The position numbers and the translations under genes are program-made. From Victivallales bacterium (GTDB lineage Bacteria; Verrucomicrobiota; Lentisphaeria; Oligosphaerales; Oligosphaeraceae), in assembly GCA_900771165.1 (NCBI GenBank), contig CAAGMX010000072.1:1-6196 (forward strand): 6,196 bases of DNA, written 5' to 3'. Numbering within the stretch: position 1 is the stretch's first letter; every line of letters begins with the position of its first letter. Below the pieces are notes generated by a model that searched no databases, had not been told where the DNA came from, and saw nothing but the letters and a program-made list of their open reading frames with translations. Shown piece by piece: positions 1 to 6,006 of the stretch.

Positions 1-420
1 AAAAACAAAAAACTGGAATTCCAGGACTTCCCCAAGGACACCGAACCCTCCGAGGATATCTGGATCGCCCTCTGCGGATTCAGCATGGTGCTGAAAAACA
101 ATACCATCCTCCCGGGAGACAGCCCTAAGGATCTCCACCCCCGCATGGTCTGGGGACTGAACCAAGACCATACCAAACTCTTCCTCATGGCCGTGGACGG
201 ACGACAGAAGGGATACTCCATGGGCGCCAATCTCTATGAATGCGCCCAGCTGATGCAATGGCTCGGCGCAACAGAAGCCCTGAATATGGATGGCGGAGGC
301 TCCACCACCATGGTCTTCTGGGATCCCGTCATGAATACCCCAAGACTCCTCAACCGTCCCACCCAAGACGGAAAATACCAACGCCCCGTGGGCTGCTCCT
401 TGGGGATCTGGTATCGGTAG
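1..420 (+). CDS. Phosphodiester glycosidase (NAGPA-domain) family protein, C-terminal fragment
   Basis: The frame is open from base 1 to the TAG at 418-420 (139 residues), so the gene starts upstream of the window; the ATGs at 85 and later are internal. The fragment carries the C-terminal hallmarks of the phosphodiester glycosidase fold named after the mammalian 'uncovering enzyme' (N-acetylglucosamine-1-phosphodiester alpha-N-acetylglucosaminidase). These are an AVDGRQ segment (fragment residues about 64-69), a G-Y-S-M-G loop, a helix containing A-Q-L-M-Q-W-L-G-A, and the signature N-M-D-G-G-G-S-T-T-M with its Asp at fragment residue 97. It ends R-P-V-G-C-S-L-G-I-W-Y-R, the usual closing strand of the family. 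Family members hydrolyse sugar-phosphodiester or related glycosidic linkages, often outside the cytoplasm. The substrate and any signal peptide cannot be judged from this end. The last five codons and the stop lie inside a 38-bp repeat that recurs 75 bp downstream, so the exact C-terminus may have been reshaped by that repeat. Confidence 0.85.
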   Translation, partial: KNKKLEFQDFPKDTEPSEDIWIALCGFSMVLKNNTILPGDSPKDLHPRMVWGLNQDHTKLFLMAVDGRQKGYSMGANLYECAQLMQWLGATEALNMDGGGSTTMVFWDPVMNTPRLLNRPTQDGKYQRPVGCSLGIWYR

Positions 421-442
421 CCTGAAGGCAGACACTGCCACC
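405..442. repeat. 38-bp direct repeat, copy A
   Basis: This stretch is identical over 38 bases to 480-517, at an offset of 75 bp. Identity breaks on both sides (404 G versus 479 A; 443 C versus 518 G). Copy A covers the last codons and TAG stop of the phosphodiester glycosidase gene and continues past it. It contains the small inverted repeats GCCT-GA-AGGC and GGCAG-ACA-CTGCC, which overlap and so could form only one at a time. No coding role is seen on the minus strand. Confidence 0.9.
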
Positions 443-476
443 CGCCATGTATTCCAAATTCGACCCGAATGGCGGG
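441..476. repeat. Inverted repeat between the two direct-repeat copies
   Basis: CCCGCCAT at 441-448 is the exact reverse complement of ATGGCGGG at 469-476, giving an 8-bp stem with a 20-nt loop. Within the loop a second small hairpin, ATTCG-ACC-CGAAT (458-470), competes with the base of the outer stem. There is no T tract directly after it, so it is not a classical terminator. It fills almost all of the space between the two 38-bp repeats and looks like part of the same composite element. Confidence 0.65.
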
Positions 477-479
477 GTA

Positions 480-517
480 GATCTGGTATCGGTAGCCTGA
501 AGGCAGACACTGCCACC
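480..517. repeat. 38-bp direct repeat, copy B
   Basis: This is an exact second copy of 405-442. The 75-bp offset is a multiple of three, so copy B would again read I-W-Y-R-stop in the frame of the upstream gene, although it lies beyond that gene's stop. It is followed at once by a short repeated module and a GC-rich hairpin. It could be a local duplication of the gene's 3' end, or two copies of an intergenic repeat family. Only two copies are visible here. Confidence 0.9.
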
Positions 518-544
518 GCAGACAGGCGGGCCATGCCACCGCAG
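511..544. repeat. Short direct repeat TGCCACCGCAG, two copies
   Basis: The 11-mer TGCCACCGCAG occurs at 511-521 and again at 534-544. The first copy overlaps the end of the 38-bp repeat, and the second forms part of the loop of the terminator-like hairpin. Its TGCCACC core is also found at 436-442 in the first 38-bp repeat. This suggests a modular repeat element rather than two isolated duplications. Confidence 0.6.
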
Positions 545-565
545 GGCCCGGCCGCTTCTTTTTCC
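525..565 (+). terminator. Probable intrinsic terminator of the phosphodiester glycosidase gene
   Basis: GGCGGGCC at 525-532 can pair with 545-553 (GGCCC, one bulged G at 550, then GCC), an 8-bp GC stem with a 12-nt loop. GC and then the T-rich run TTCTTTTTCC (556-565) follow. It sits about 105 bp after the stop codon, past the two direct repeats, with no gene in between. The slightly interrupted T run and the bulge make it less certain than the terminator at 5121-5176. Confidence 0.5.
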
Positions 566-680
566 ATCCCCCCGCAAAATGGCAACACACACCCAGGGCG
601 GGACCTCAAAGCAGGGACCAACCTCCCCCGCGGAAACACGGCAAGGAAAATCCCTATGGTTTCCCTGGAAAAAGCCAAAG
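566..680. other. Intergenic stretch with no recognised feature
   Basis: Between the terminator-like hairpin and the AT-rich promoter island I see no convincing gene, RNA or repeat. An open frame beginning at 579 runs into the next gene in the wrong frame and has low-complexity, proline- and lysine-rich content, so it is treated as chance. Confidence 0.5.
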
Positions 681-687
681 ATATTTC

Positions 688-702
688 AATCATTTATTGA
701 TT
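688..702. promoter_or_regulatory. Candidate operator: inverted repeat AATCA-N5-TGATT
   Basis: AATCA (688-692) and TGATT (698-702) are perfect reverse complements separated by five bases, and the right arm covers most of the -35 hexamer of the adjacent promoter. A protein bound here would be placed to block or modulate RNA polymerase. The size suits a dimeric winged-helix regulator, and an IclR-family gene lies downstream. The link to that regulator is inference, and short AT-rich palindromes also arise by chance. Confidence 0.35.
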
Positions 703-724
703 TGTTGATATATTTTACTATAGT
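697..724 (+). promoter_or_regulatory. Sigma70-type promoter for the glycosidase operon
   Basis: TTGATT (697-702, four of six matches to TTGACA) is separated by 16 bp from TATAGT (719-724, five of six matches to TATAAT). It lies in an abrupt AT-rich island (about 680-742) within otherwise GC-rich DNA. Transcription would begin near 731, leaving a leader of roughly 44 nt before the ATG at 775. An alternative -10 (TACTAT, 716-721) with a weaker -35 (TTTATT, 693-698) at 17-bp spacing overlaps it. Confidence 0.6.
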
Positions 725-774
725 TACAACATTACAGGATTTATCACCCCGCCCCGCCAGTTTTCTCCTTTTCC

Positions 775-3700
775 ATGAAATCCCTGCCTGTTTTCCTCTG
801 GCTCCTGGCCTTTGGCCTTTTGACGCTTTCGGTTCCTGCGGTGGAGTCTCCTGGAGAGACCTACCTTCGGTTGCCGCCCATGCAGAGCGCCCCGGTCATT
901 GACGGGAAGAGCGAAGCCGGCGAATGGCAGATGGGCTCCCCCAGTTTTGGTTCCTACTCCCGGCAGACGGGGATGTTGAGCCGGCGGGACGTCCACCACT
1001 GCATTGGCTACGATGACACCTACCTTTTCCTCTCCCAACGCAGTGAACTGCCGCCCGCGCCCATGTCCTTGTCGGCGGGGGACCGGATTGTGGTGTCCTT
1101 TGGGGAGGATGGGCTGACCCCGGTGGTGTTCCAGCGGGATGGCTCCTGCGATGTGGCCGGGGTGGTTTCCCGGGCCACGCAGCACGACGGGATCCTGGAT
1201 TTCGAGGCGGCGATTCCCTGGCGCGCCTTTGGGATTTCCTCCTTGGAGGAGGGAAGGGAATACCGTCTGCAGGTTGCCCGCATCTTCCAAAATCTATCCG
1301 AGGAAGTGACCTGGTCCTGGGGCGAGGCGGGGCGCTTTGTGCCGCAGCGGGGCATCCCCGCAGTGGGCTTCAAGACCTTTGGCAACCGTTGGAAGGCCAC
1401 AGGATACGACATCCAGTGGTCGGCCTTCAATCCCGGGGAGGGCCCCACCCCGGTCAAACTCTCCGCGCTGATGGTCTCCATTGAGCCGCCGAGCCATTTG
1501 GACACCCGCCTTTCCCCGGAGCCCGGACAGGAAGTGGAAGGCACCCTGCGAGCCATCCTCCCCCCCCTGGACCGCACCATCCGCTCCTCCATCACTGACG
1601 CCAGGGATGGAAGCCTTCTCTACCAGCGAGACTTCTCCTGGCATGCAGGCACCGGCGTGGCCTACGTGGACCCCGACCCGCCCTACGTATTGGACATCGG
1701 CATCTACCCCACCAAGCGCGTGGCCAAGGCGCGCATCACCTGCGTAAACCGGGATAAACTGATGGCCCTCCAGGATATCTCCTTCCGCATCGAAGGAGAA
1801 GACGGCACCGTCTACTGCCGACTGCCGGCCGAAAACTTCCAGGCCCGCTGGCCCCTCCCCGAACTCCCCCTGGGCACCTACGACTTGGTGGCGGAATTTC
1901 GGAATGCCCAAGGCAAAACCACCGTCCTCAAGAGGGACTTCGCCATCCGCGACTTCCCCTGGCAGGGAACGAACATCGGACTCAAGCCCACCGTCCTCCC
2001 CCCCTATGTCCCCCTGACCTATAGCCAGGAAACCGTCACCGGGCTCCAAACCGCCTATCGACTGGGGGCGGCCCTCTGGGAATCCATCCAAGTCCCGGGA
2101 GGGGAACTCCTCGCCCGCCCCGTCCAACTAACCTTCGACGGCGTTCCCGCCACCCCCGCCACTCCCCCCGCCCTGCGGGAAGCCCGGGAAGACAAAATCA
2201 CCCTGGAAAGCACGCTCGAAGCCCACGCCAAAGGCGTACGCGCCCGGCTCCTCCAGGAATATGACTTCGATGGATTCTGCAAGGTGACCCTGACCCTGGA
2301 ACCCACGGAAGGCCCCGTCCCCCTCTCCTCCGTCCGGCTGGACATTCCCTTGAAAAGCGAGGATGTCCAGTACGTCTGCGCCCTGGGCAATGGCATGCGC
2401 AAGAACATCCACCGCCCCCTCGACGGGAAGGAGGGCCTCCTCTGGGAAAGCCTGGAGGAGAGCGGAAAGCAGTACCGGCACCATGGCTTCCGACCCTACA
2501 TCTGGCTGGGGGAGACCTACCGGGGAATGGCCTTCGTCTGCGAGACCCCCCTCCACTGGCAACGGGCGGAAAAGAGTTCCGCCCAGGAAATCCTCCGGGA
2601 AGGAGACACCACGATTCTCCGCCTGAACCTAGCCAACACCCCCTTCCGACTGGAGGCCCCCAGAACCATCGTCTTCGCCCTCCAGGCCACTCCCACACGC
2701 CCCCAGGACCCCCTCTGGCGCAAACAATACGGCACAATGTACAATGGCCAGAACCCCCGCCAGGCACTCTGCCTGGAATACAACATCGCCAATGTCCTGC
2801 GCTTCATGTGCGCACGGGTGGACGACGGGGTCGCCCAGGTCCCCAACAACGACTGGTCCTTCGTGGACTACATGGCCGCCGCCACCTGGGAAACCGAGGG
2901 GGAGGTGCGGGAGTTCGCCCAGGGATATCTCCGCAGGAACGGCCTCACCGAGGAGAATTTCAGTGCCTGGGACAAGGGGGCGCAGGAGAAGGGGAACGAC
3001 CTGGTCACCCGCATGTTCCAGGGATGCCGTTTCTGGAAGAACACGCAAATCAACCTGGCCTACATGAACCCCAAGGCATCCTGCCCCAGCTGGCCGGAGT
3101 GGGAAATGTATGTGGATGAATGGTACATGGGCGCATGGCGCCCCGAAAAGTCCTACTGGGACCAGTACTCCGGGCTCCCCAGCGAAACCTACATCGACTT
3201 CCTCCTCTGGAACAGCCTCCGCCTCATTGAAAAGGGTTGGAAGGGACTTTACCTGGACAATCTCTACGACTCCCTTTGCGAAGACCCCGAACTCTCCCCC
3301 TACGGCACGGAGGGGATGCCCATCTGGCACTTCTTCAAAATCCGCGAACTGGTCCGGCGCACCGCCGTCACATCCTACGAACACGGACTCATGCTCAATG
3401 GAAGACCCCTCCTGATGATCCACCTCACCGACTGCAATGTGGTCCCCTGGCTCTCCCTGGCCTCCCACGGACTGGACTGGGAAATGAATTTCGGCGACAA
3501 CCCCTACCCCCAGCGCTTCTCCGACGCCTATATCCAAACCGATACCCTCGGCACCCAGACAGGCGTCACCCCCTTCGTCCTGGTCAATGCCGCCGGCGCC
3601 AATGGCGTCGCCGCCACGAAATCCGCCCTGGCCCTGACCTTCGCCTACGGGCTCCTTGCCCAGACCGACTGCGGCATCACCCGCACCCCCTACTTCTTCC

Positions 3701-4020
3701 AACTCCGGGACGCCGTCTGGGAGTTCGGCTACGGGGAGCCCACCACCGAAGTCTTCCCCTGCTGGAGGAAGGACAACCCCGTGAAGGAATGCACCCCAGG
3801 CGTCCGCGCCTGCTTCCTCCGACGCGCCGACCGGCAGGCCATGCTCCTGGTAGGAAACCTGACGGATGCCGACACCACGGCGGAATTCCTCCTTCCCCAG
3901 GAATACACCGTCATCGACGGGGAGACCCGCCAGGAACACCCCCTCCTGGAAGGAAGGCGGCTCCGCCTTCCCGTCAAGGCATACTCCCCTGCCATCCTCT
4001 ACTTGAAACCGAAGAAATGA
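775..4020 (+). CDS. Secreted CBM9-like / DUF6067 (GH123-like) putative glycoside hydrolase
   Basis: This 1081-residue protein is probably exported. It begins M-K followed by a hydrophobic core (residues 4-20) and a possible signal-peptidase I site after A22 (V-P-A). The start is forced: an in-frame TAG at 721-723 precedes it and no other ATG, GTG or TTG lies between. Residues about 30-205 resemble a CBM9-like sugar-binding domain, with A-P-V-I-D-G (D43), E-A-G-E-W (47-51) and F-E-A-A-I-P-W-R-A-F-G (143-153). Residues about 215-400 look like beta-sandwich linker domains. Residues about 400-1000 look like a beta-sandwich plus TIM-barrel hydrolase: V-D-E-W (D781, E782), K-G-L-Y-L-D-N-L-Y-D (823-832), H-L-T-D-C (883-887) and L-D-W-E-M-N-F-G (E903), then an F-S-D-A-Y-I-Q-T-D-T-L-G-T-Q-T-G stretch. 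This pattern recalls DUF6067/GH123-type proteins; catalytic residues are not assigned. Residues about 1010-1081 form a small C-terminal beta domain. No Shine-Dalgarno is visible (pyrimidine-rich leader). Base composition changes near 1400-1500. Substrate unknown; family call moderate, glycan role fairly sure. Confidence 0.8.
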   Translation: MKSLPVFLWLLAFGLLTLSVPAVESPGETYLRLPPMQSAPVIDGKSEAGEWQMGSPSFGSYSRQTGMLSRRDVHHCIGYDDTYLFLSQRSELPPAPMSLSAGDRIVVSFGEDGLTPVVFQRDGSCDVAGVVSRATQHDGILDFEAAIPWRAFGISSLEEGREYRLQVARIFQNLSEEVTWSWGEAGRFVPQRGIPAVGFKTFGNRWKATGYDIQWSAFNPGEGPTPVKLSALMVSIEPPSHLDTRLSPEPGQEVEGTLRAILPPLDRTIRSSITDARDGSLLYQRDFSWHAGTGVAYVDPDPPYVLDIGIYPTKRVAKARITCVNRDKLMALQDISFRIEGEDGTVYCRLPAENFQARWPLPELPLGTYDLVAEFRNAQGKTTVLKRDFAIRDFPWQGTNIGLKPTVLPPYVPLTYSQETVTGLQTAYRLGAALWESIQVPGGELLARPVQLTFDGVPATPATPPALREAREDKITLESTLEAHAKGVRARLLQEYDFDGFCKVTLTLEPTEGPVPLSSVRLDIPLKSEDVQYVCALGNGMRKNIHRPLDGKEGLLWESLEESGKQYRHHGFRPYIWLGETYRGMAFVCETPLHWQRAEKSSAQEILREGDTTILRLNLANTPFRLEAPRTIVFALQATPTRPQDPLWRKQYGTMYNGQNPRQALCLEYNIANVLRFMCARVDDGVAQVPNNDWSFVDYMAAATWETEGEVREFAQGYLRRNGLTEENFSAWDKGAQEKGNDLVTRMFQGCRFWKNTQINLAYMNPKASCPSWPEWEMYVDEWYMGAWRPEKSYWDQYSGLPSETYIDFLLWNSLRLIEKGWKGLYLDNLYDSLCEDPELSPYGTEGMPIWHFFKIRELVRRTAVTSYEHGLMLNGRPLLMIHLTDCNVVPWLSLASHGLDWEMNFGDNPYPQRFSDAYIQTDTLGTQTGVTPFVLVNAAGANGVAATKSALALTFAYGLLAQTDCGITRTPYFFQLRDAVWEFGYGEPTTEVFPCWRKDNPVKECTPGVRACFLRRADRQAMLLVGNLTDADTTAEFLLPQEYTVIDGETRQEHPLLEGRRLRLPVKAYSPAILYLKPKK

Positions 4021-4055
4021 CACGGCACGCCCGCCAGGGCACCTCCCTCTCCAAA

Positions 4056-4060
4056 AGAAG
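4056..4060 (+). promoter_or_regulatory. Ribosome binding site supporting the start at 4068
   Basis: AGAAG lies 7 nt before the ATG at 4068, an acceptable though weak Shine-Dalgarno. An alternative in-frame ATG at 4017 overlaps the preceding TGA stop as ATGA, with GAAGAA directly in front of it (too close for ideal spacing). The site is therefore the main sequence argument for the shorter protein. Confidence 0.45.
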
Positions 4061-4067
4061 TAGAATC

Positions 4068-5093
4068 ATGAACCCAATCCAGCGCGTGGGCGTCATCAAC
4101 TGGGACTGCGCCCTCCCCTCCACCACGTTTTTCGGCGGCTACGCCACAAAATCCCTGGGGGAACCAAAATTCCGCGACCGCATCCCCTACTACGCCCTGG
4201 ACCGGGAAGGCGGGAAAATCGACTTTCCGGAACGCACCCAGGAGGCCTACGACCGGGAGATGCAATACGCCATCGACGCAGGCATCGACTACTTCGCCTA
4301 CTGCTGGTATGACCGCGTCCCCCACCAGGACCACGTGGACACCTCTGCCGCCACCACCGTGGATGCCCATGTGTGCGAACTGGTGGGCGCACGGATGCGA
4401 CATCTCCAAAGTCCCCTGCGGGATACCCTGCATCTCTGCGCCATCCTCATCAACGTCCACCCTTACCGGGATGAGGAACTCCAGGATCTAGCCGAAACCA
4501 TGAAGGAGAAGTGCTACGAGAAAATCCAGGGACGCCCTCTGGTCTTCTTCTTCACCGCACCCTGGGAAGATGTCCAAGGCCGCCTGCGGACTTTCTGCCG
4601 GGAAGCCGGGGTGCCCGACCCCTTCTTTGTCTTGATGACCCCAGACGCCCCCCCGCCCCCCGGTTCGGACATCGACGCCCTCTCCGCCTATGCATGCGGC
4701 GTCCACACCGGAACCTACAGGGGACTTTCCCAGGAATGCCTCAAGGCAAACGCCCTGCGGGCAAGCGGCACCTTCCCCTCCATCCCCCTCTTTGTCACAG
4801 GCTGGGACCCCGCCCCCCGGATTGCCCATCCCGTCCCCTGGTGCGCGTATTCCACAGACCCCTGCGCTCCCAAGGCCACCCCGGACCAACTCCTGGAGGC
4901 GGCAAAGTCCCTCAAGGATTGGATGCAGGAAAATTCCGGCGCCTCCCGCCTGCAGCATGTTCTGACCTTTGCCTGGAACGAATTCGAGGAGGGGGCCTGG
5001 ATTTGCCCCACCAAGGACTCCCCGACGGGTCTGAACCGGGAACGCCTTGACGCCTTCCGGAAAATCACGGAACTCTGGCGGCAAACCCCGTAG
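4068..5093 (+). CDS. GH99/GH71-like (WbsX-type) TIM-barrel protein
   Basis: The protein has 341 residues and no signal peptide, so it is probably cytoplasmic. Its first barrel strand is R-V-G-V-I-N-W-D (residues 6-13). It then has a tyrosine-rich P-Y-Y-A-L-D segment, the helix-strand unit A-I-D-A-G-I-D-Y-F-A-Y-C-W-Y (68-81), a strand R-P-L-V-F-F-F-T, and near the end T-F-A-W-N-E-F-E-E-G-A-W-I (W303, N304, E305, E308). That last block corresponds to the W-N-E-W-x-E-G signature of GH99-like/WbsX-type proteins, known for endo-mannosidases and for polysaccharide-biosynthesis proteins. Hydrolytic activity and substrate are not shown. It begins 47 nt after the upstream glycosidase gene and is closed by a strong terminator, so the two genes probably form one operon. 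A longer form from 4017 (17 extra residues, five of them basic) would overlap the previous stop and allow translational coupling. The domain begins right after the shorter start, which I prefer. Confidence 0.8.
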   Translation: MNPIQRVGVINWDCALPSTTFFGGYATKSLGEPKFRDRIPYYALDREGGKIDFPERTQEAYDREMQYAIDAGIDYFAYCWYDRVPHQDHVDTSAATTVDAHVCELVGARMRHLQSPLRDTLHLCAILINVHPYRDEELQDLAETMKEKCYEKIQGRPLVFFFTAPWEDVQGRLRTFCREAGVPDPFFVLMTPDAPPPPGSDIDALSAYACGVHTGTYRGLSQECLKANALRASGTFPSIPLFVTGWDPAPRIAHPVPWCAYSTDPCAPKATPDQLLEAAKSLKDWMQENSGASRLQHVLTFAWNEFEEGAWICPTKDSPTGLNRERLDAFRKITELWRQTP

Positions 5094-5120
5094 CCCCCCT
5101 GCAACAGCCCCATTCCCCCC

Positions 5121-5176
5121 ACGGCACACGCCCCCTCCTCCCACGGGATGGAACGGGGCATGCGCCGTTTTCTTTT
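5121..5176 (+). terminator. Intrinsic terminator of the glycosidase operon
   Basis: ACGGCACACGCCCC (5121-5134) pairs with GGGGCATGCGCCGT (5155-5168) in 12 of 14 positions, the two exceptions being A.C mismatches. The 20-nt loop contains a further small TCCC/GGGA hairpin. The run TTTTCTTTT (5168-5176) follows without a gap. It lies 27 bp after the GH99-like stop codon, so the operon probably ends here and the regulator gene is transcribed separately or by read-through. Confidence 0.8.
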
Positions 5177-5221
5177 CCCCCCCCACGACTTCTTCCTACT
5201 CCAATCCTGCCGCTTCCCTCC

Positions 5222-5977
5222 ATGATTCAATCCATTGCTAGAGCAGTAGACATCCTCGACCTCCTTGCGAAATCCACCCCGGAAACAGTCTCGGCCACCA
5301 CCCTGGCACAACGCCTGGAACTCTCCCCCCAGACCGTGGGCAACATCCTCCGGGAACTCTACTCCCTCGGGCTGGTCAGCCAGGATTCCTCCCGGAAATA
5401 CCGCCTCGGCTCCCATTGCTTCTACCTCGGACAGGCCGCCGACCATTGGCAAAGCCTGCGGAATGCCGGTAACCCAATCCTGAAGGAACTGCGTGACACG
5501 ACAAAATGCACCGTCTTCCTGGGAGTCATGGAAAACGACAGGCTCCTCTGCCTCTCCATCCTCAACCCACAGGATGAGTTCTTCCCCCCACCCCCTCAAC
5601 TCTGGATGGACCAACTCCACGCCACCGCATGCGGCAGGCTCCTGGTGGCACTCATGCCCGCTGAAGAACGGAAAAGGCTCTTCAAACGCATCGCCAGACG
5701 GCAAATCACCAACAAAACCGTGACCGATGTGGAAAAACTCACCTGCCTCTGCAAGGAAATCGCGGAAAGACAATATGCGGAAGTCCAGGACGAATCCGTG
5801 GAAGGAACCTGGTCCTTGGCTGTCCCCGTCCGCTCCATGACCGGGGAACTCATCGCAGGACTCGCCCTCTCCAATCGAATTGCCTTGCAAGACACCCTCC
5901 CCCTGGAAACCCGCCTGGAACTCCTCATGGGCGCCGCCGCCAGAATCGGCGTGGCCGCCTGCTTCAACACAAAATAA
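5222..5977 (+). CDS. IclR-family transcriptional regulator
   Basis: The protein has 251 residues, the usual length of the family (about 250). It starts with the typical Q-S-I-A-R-A-V-D-I-L helix (residues 3-12), followed by a winged helix-turn-helix: T-T-L-A-Q-R-L-E-L-S-P-Q-T-V (26-39), recognition helix G-N-I-L-R-E-L (40-46) and wing G-L-V-S...K-Y-R-L-G (50-63). The C-terminal ligand-binding domain (about 75-250) includes the hallmark L-H-A-T-A-C-G-R-L-L-V-A (132-143), a Y-A-E-V-Q-D-E-S-V-E-G segment, and L-A-V-P-V-R near the end. IclR proteins bind DNA as dimers or tetramers and respond to small carboxylic acids, aromatic compounds or sugar-derived acids. The ligand here is unknown. The ATG is fixed by the conserved N-terminus beginning at residue 3. 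No Shine-Dalgarno is visible, the leader being C/T-rich. The gene follows the operon terminator by 45 nt and no clear promoter is seen in that gap. It likely controls the neighbouring glycosidase operon (inference). Confidence 0.93.
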   Translation: MIQSIARAVDILDLLAKSTPETVSATTLAQRLELSPQTVGNILRELYSLGLVSQDSSRKYRLGSHCFYLGQAADHWQSLRNAGNPILKELRDTTKCTVFLGVMENDRLLCLSILNPQDEFFPPPPQLWMDQLHATACGRLLVALMPAEERKRLFKRIARRQITNKTVTDVEKLTCLCKEIAERQYAEVQDESVEGTWSLAVPVRSMTGELIAGLALSNRIALQDTLPLETRLELLMGAAARIGVAACFNTK

Positions 5978-6006
5978 GAATCCTAACGAGGCAGAAAAAT
6001 CTAGAT

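Noticed and set aside
405..517. CRISPR-like repeat-spacer arrangement
   Set aside because: There are only two copies, the first covers a gene's stop codon, the interval is itself a palindrome, and no cas gene is visible.
234..592. Minus-strand open frames containing a repeated peptide
   Set aside because: The peptide repetition is only the translation of the 38-bp DNA repeat, and the frames overlap the conserved phosphodiester glycosidase gene.
3237..4016. In-frame upstream extension of the GH99-like gene within the preceding gene
   Set aside because: The translation is dominated by Pro, Arg and His, as expected for an off-frame reading of GC-rich codons. Recognisable GH99-like sequence begins only after 4068.
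2629..4023. Long minus-strand open frame (464 codons) opposite the large glycosidase gene
   Set aside because: It is Gly-, Val- and Glu-rich with no recognisable motif, and it is the antisense reflection of a C-ending, GC-rich coding strand. The + strand protein has a coherent domain structure.
5224..5232. GATTCAATC palindrome at the iclR start, sharing TTCAATC with the 685-691 promoter region
   Set aside because: These bases encode the conserved Ile-Gln-Ser of the IclR N-terminus, so coding constraint explains them and the shared 7-mer is weak evidence for an operator.
4715..5890. Minus-strand open frame of 391 codons across the GH99-like/IclR boundary
   Set aside because: It crosses a clear intrinsic terminator and two well supported + strand genes, and its translation resembles no family.
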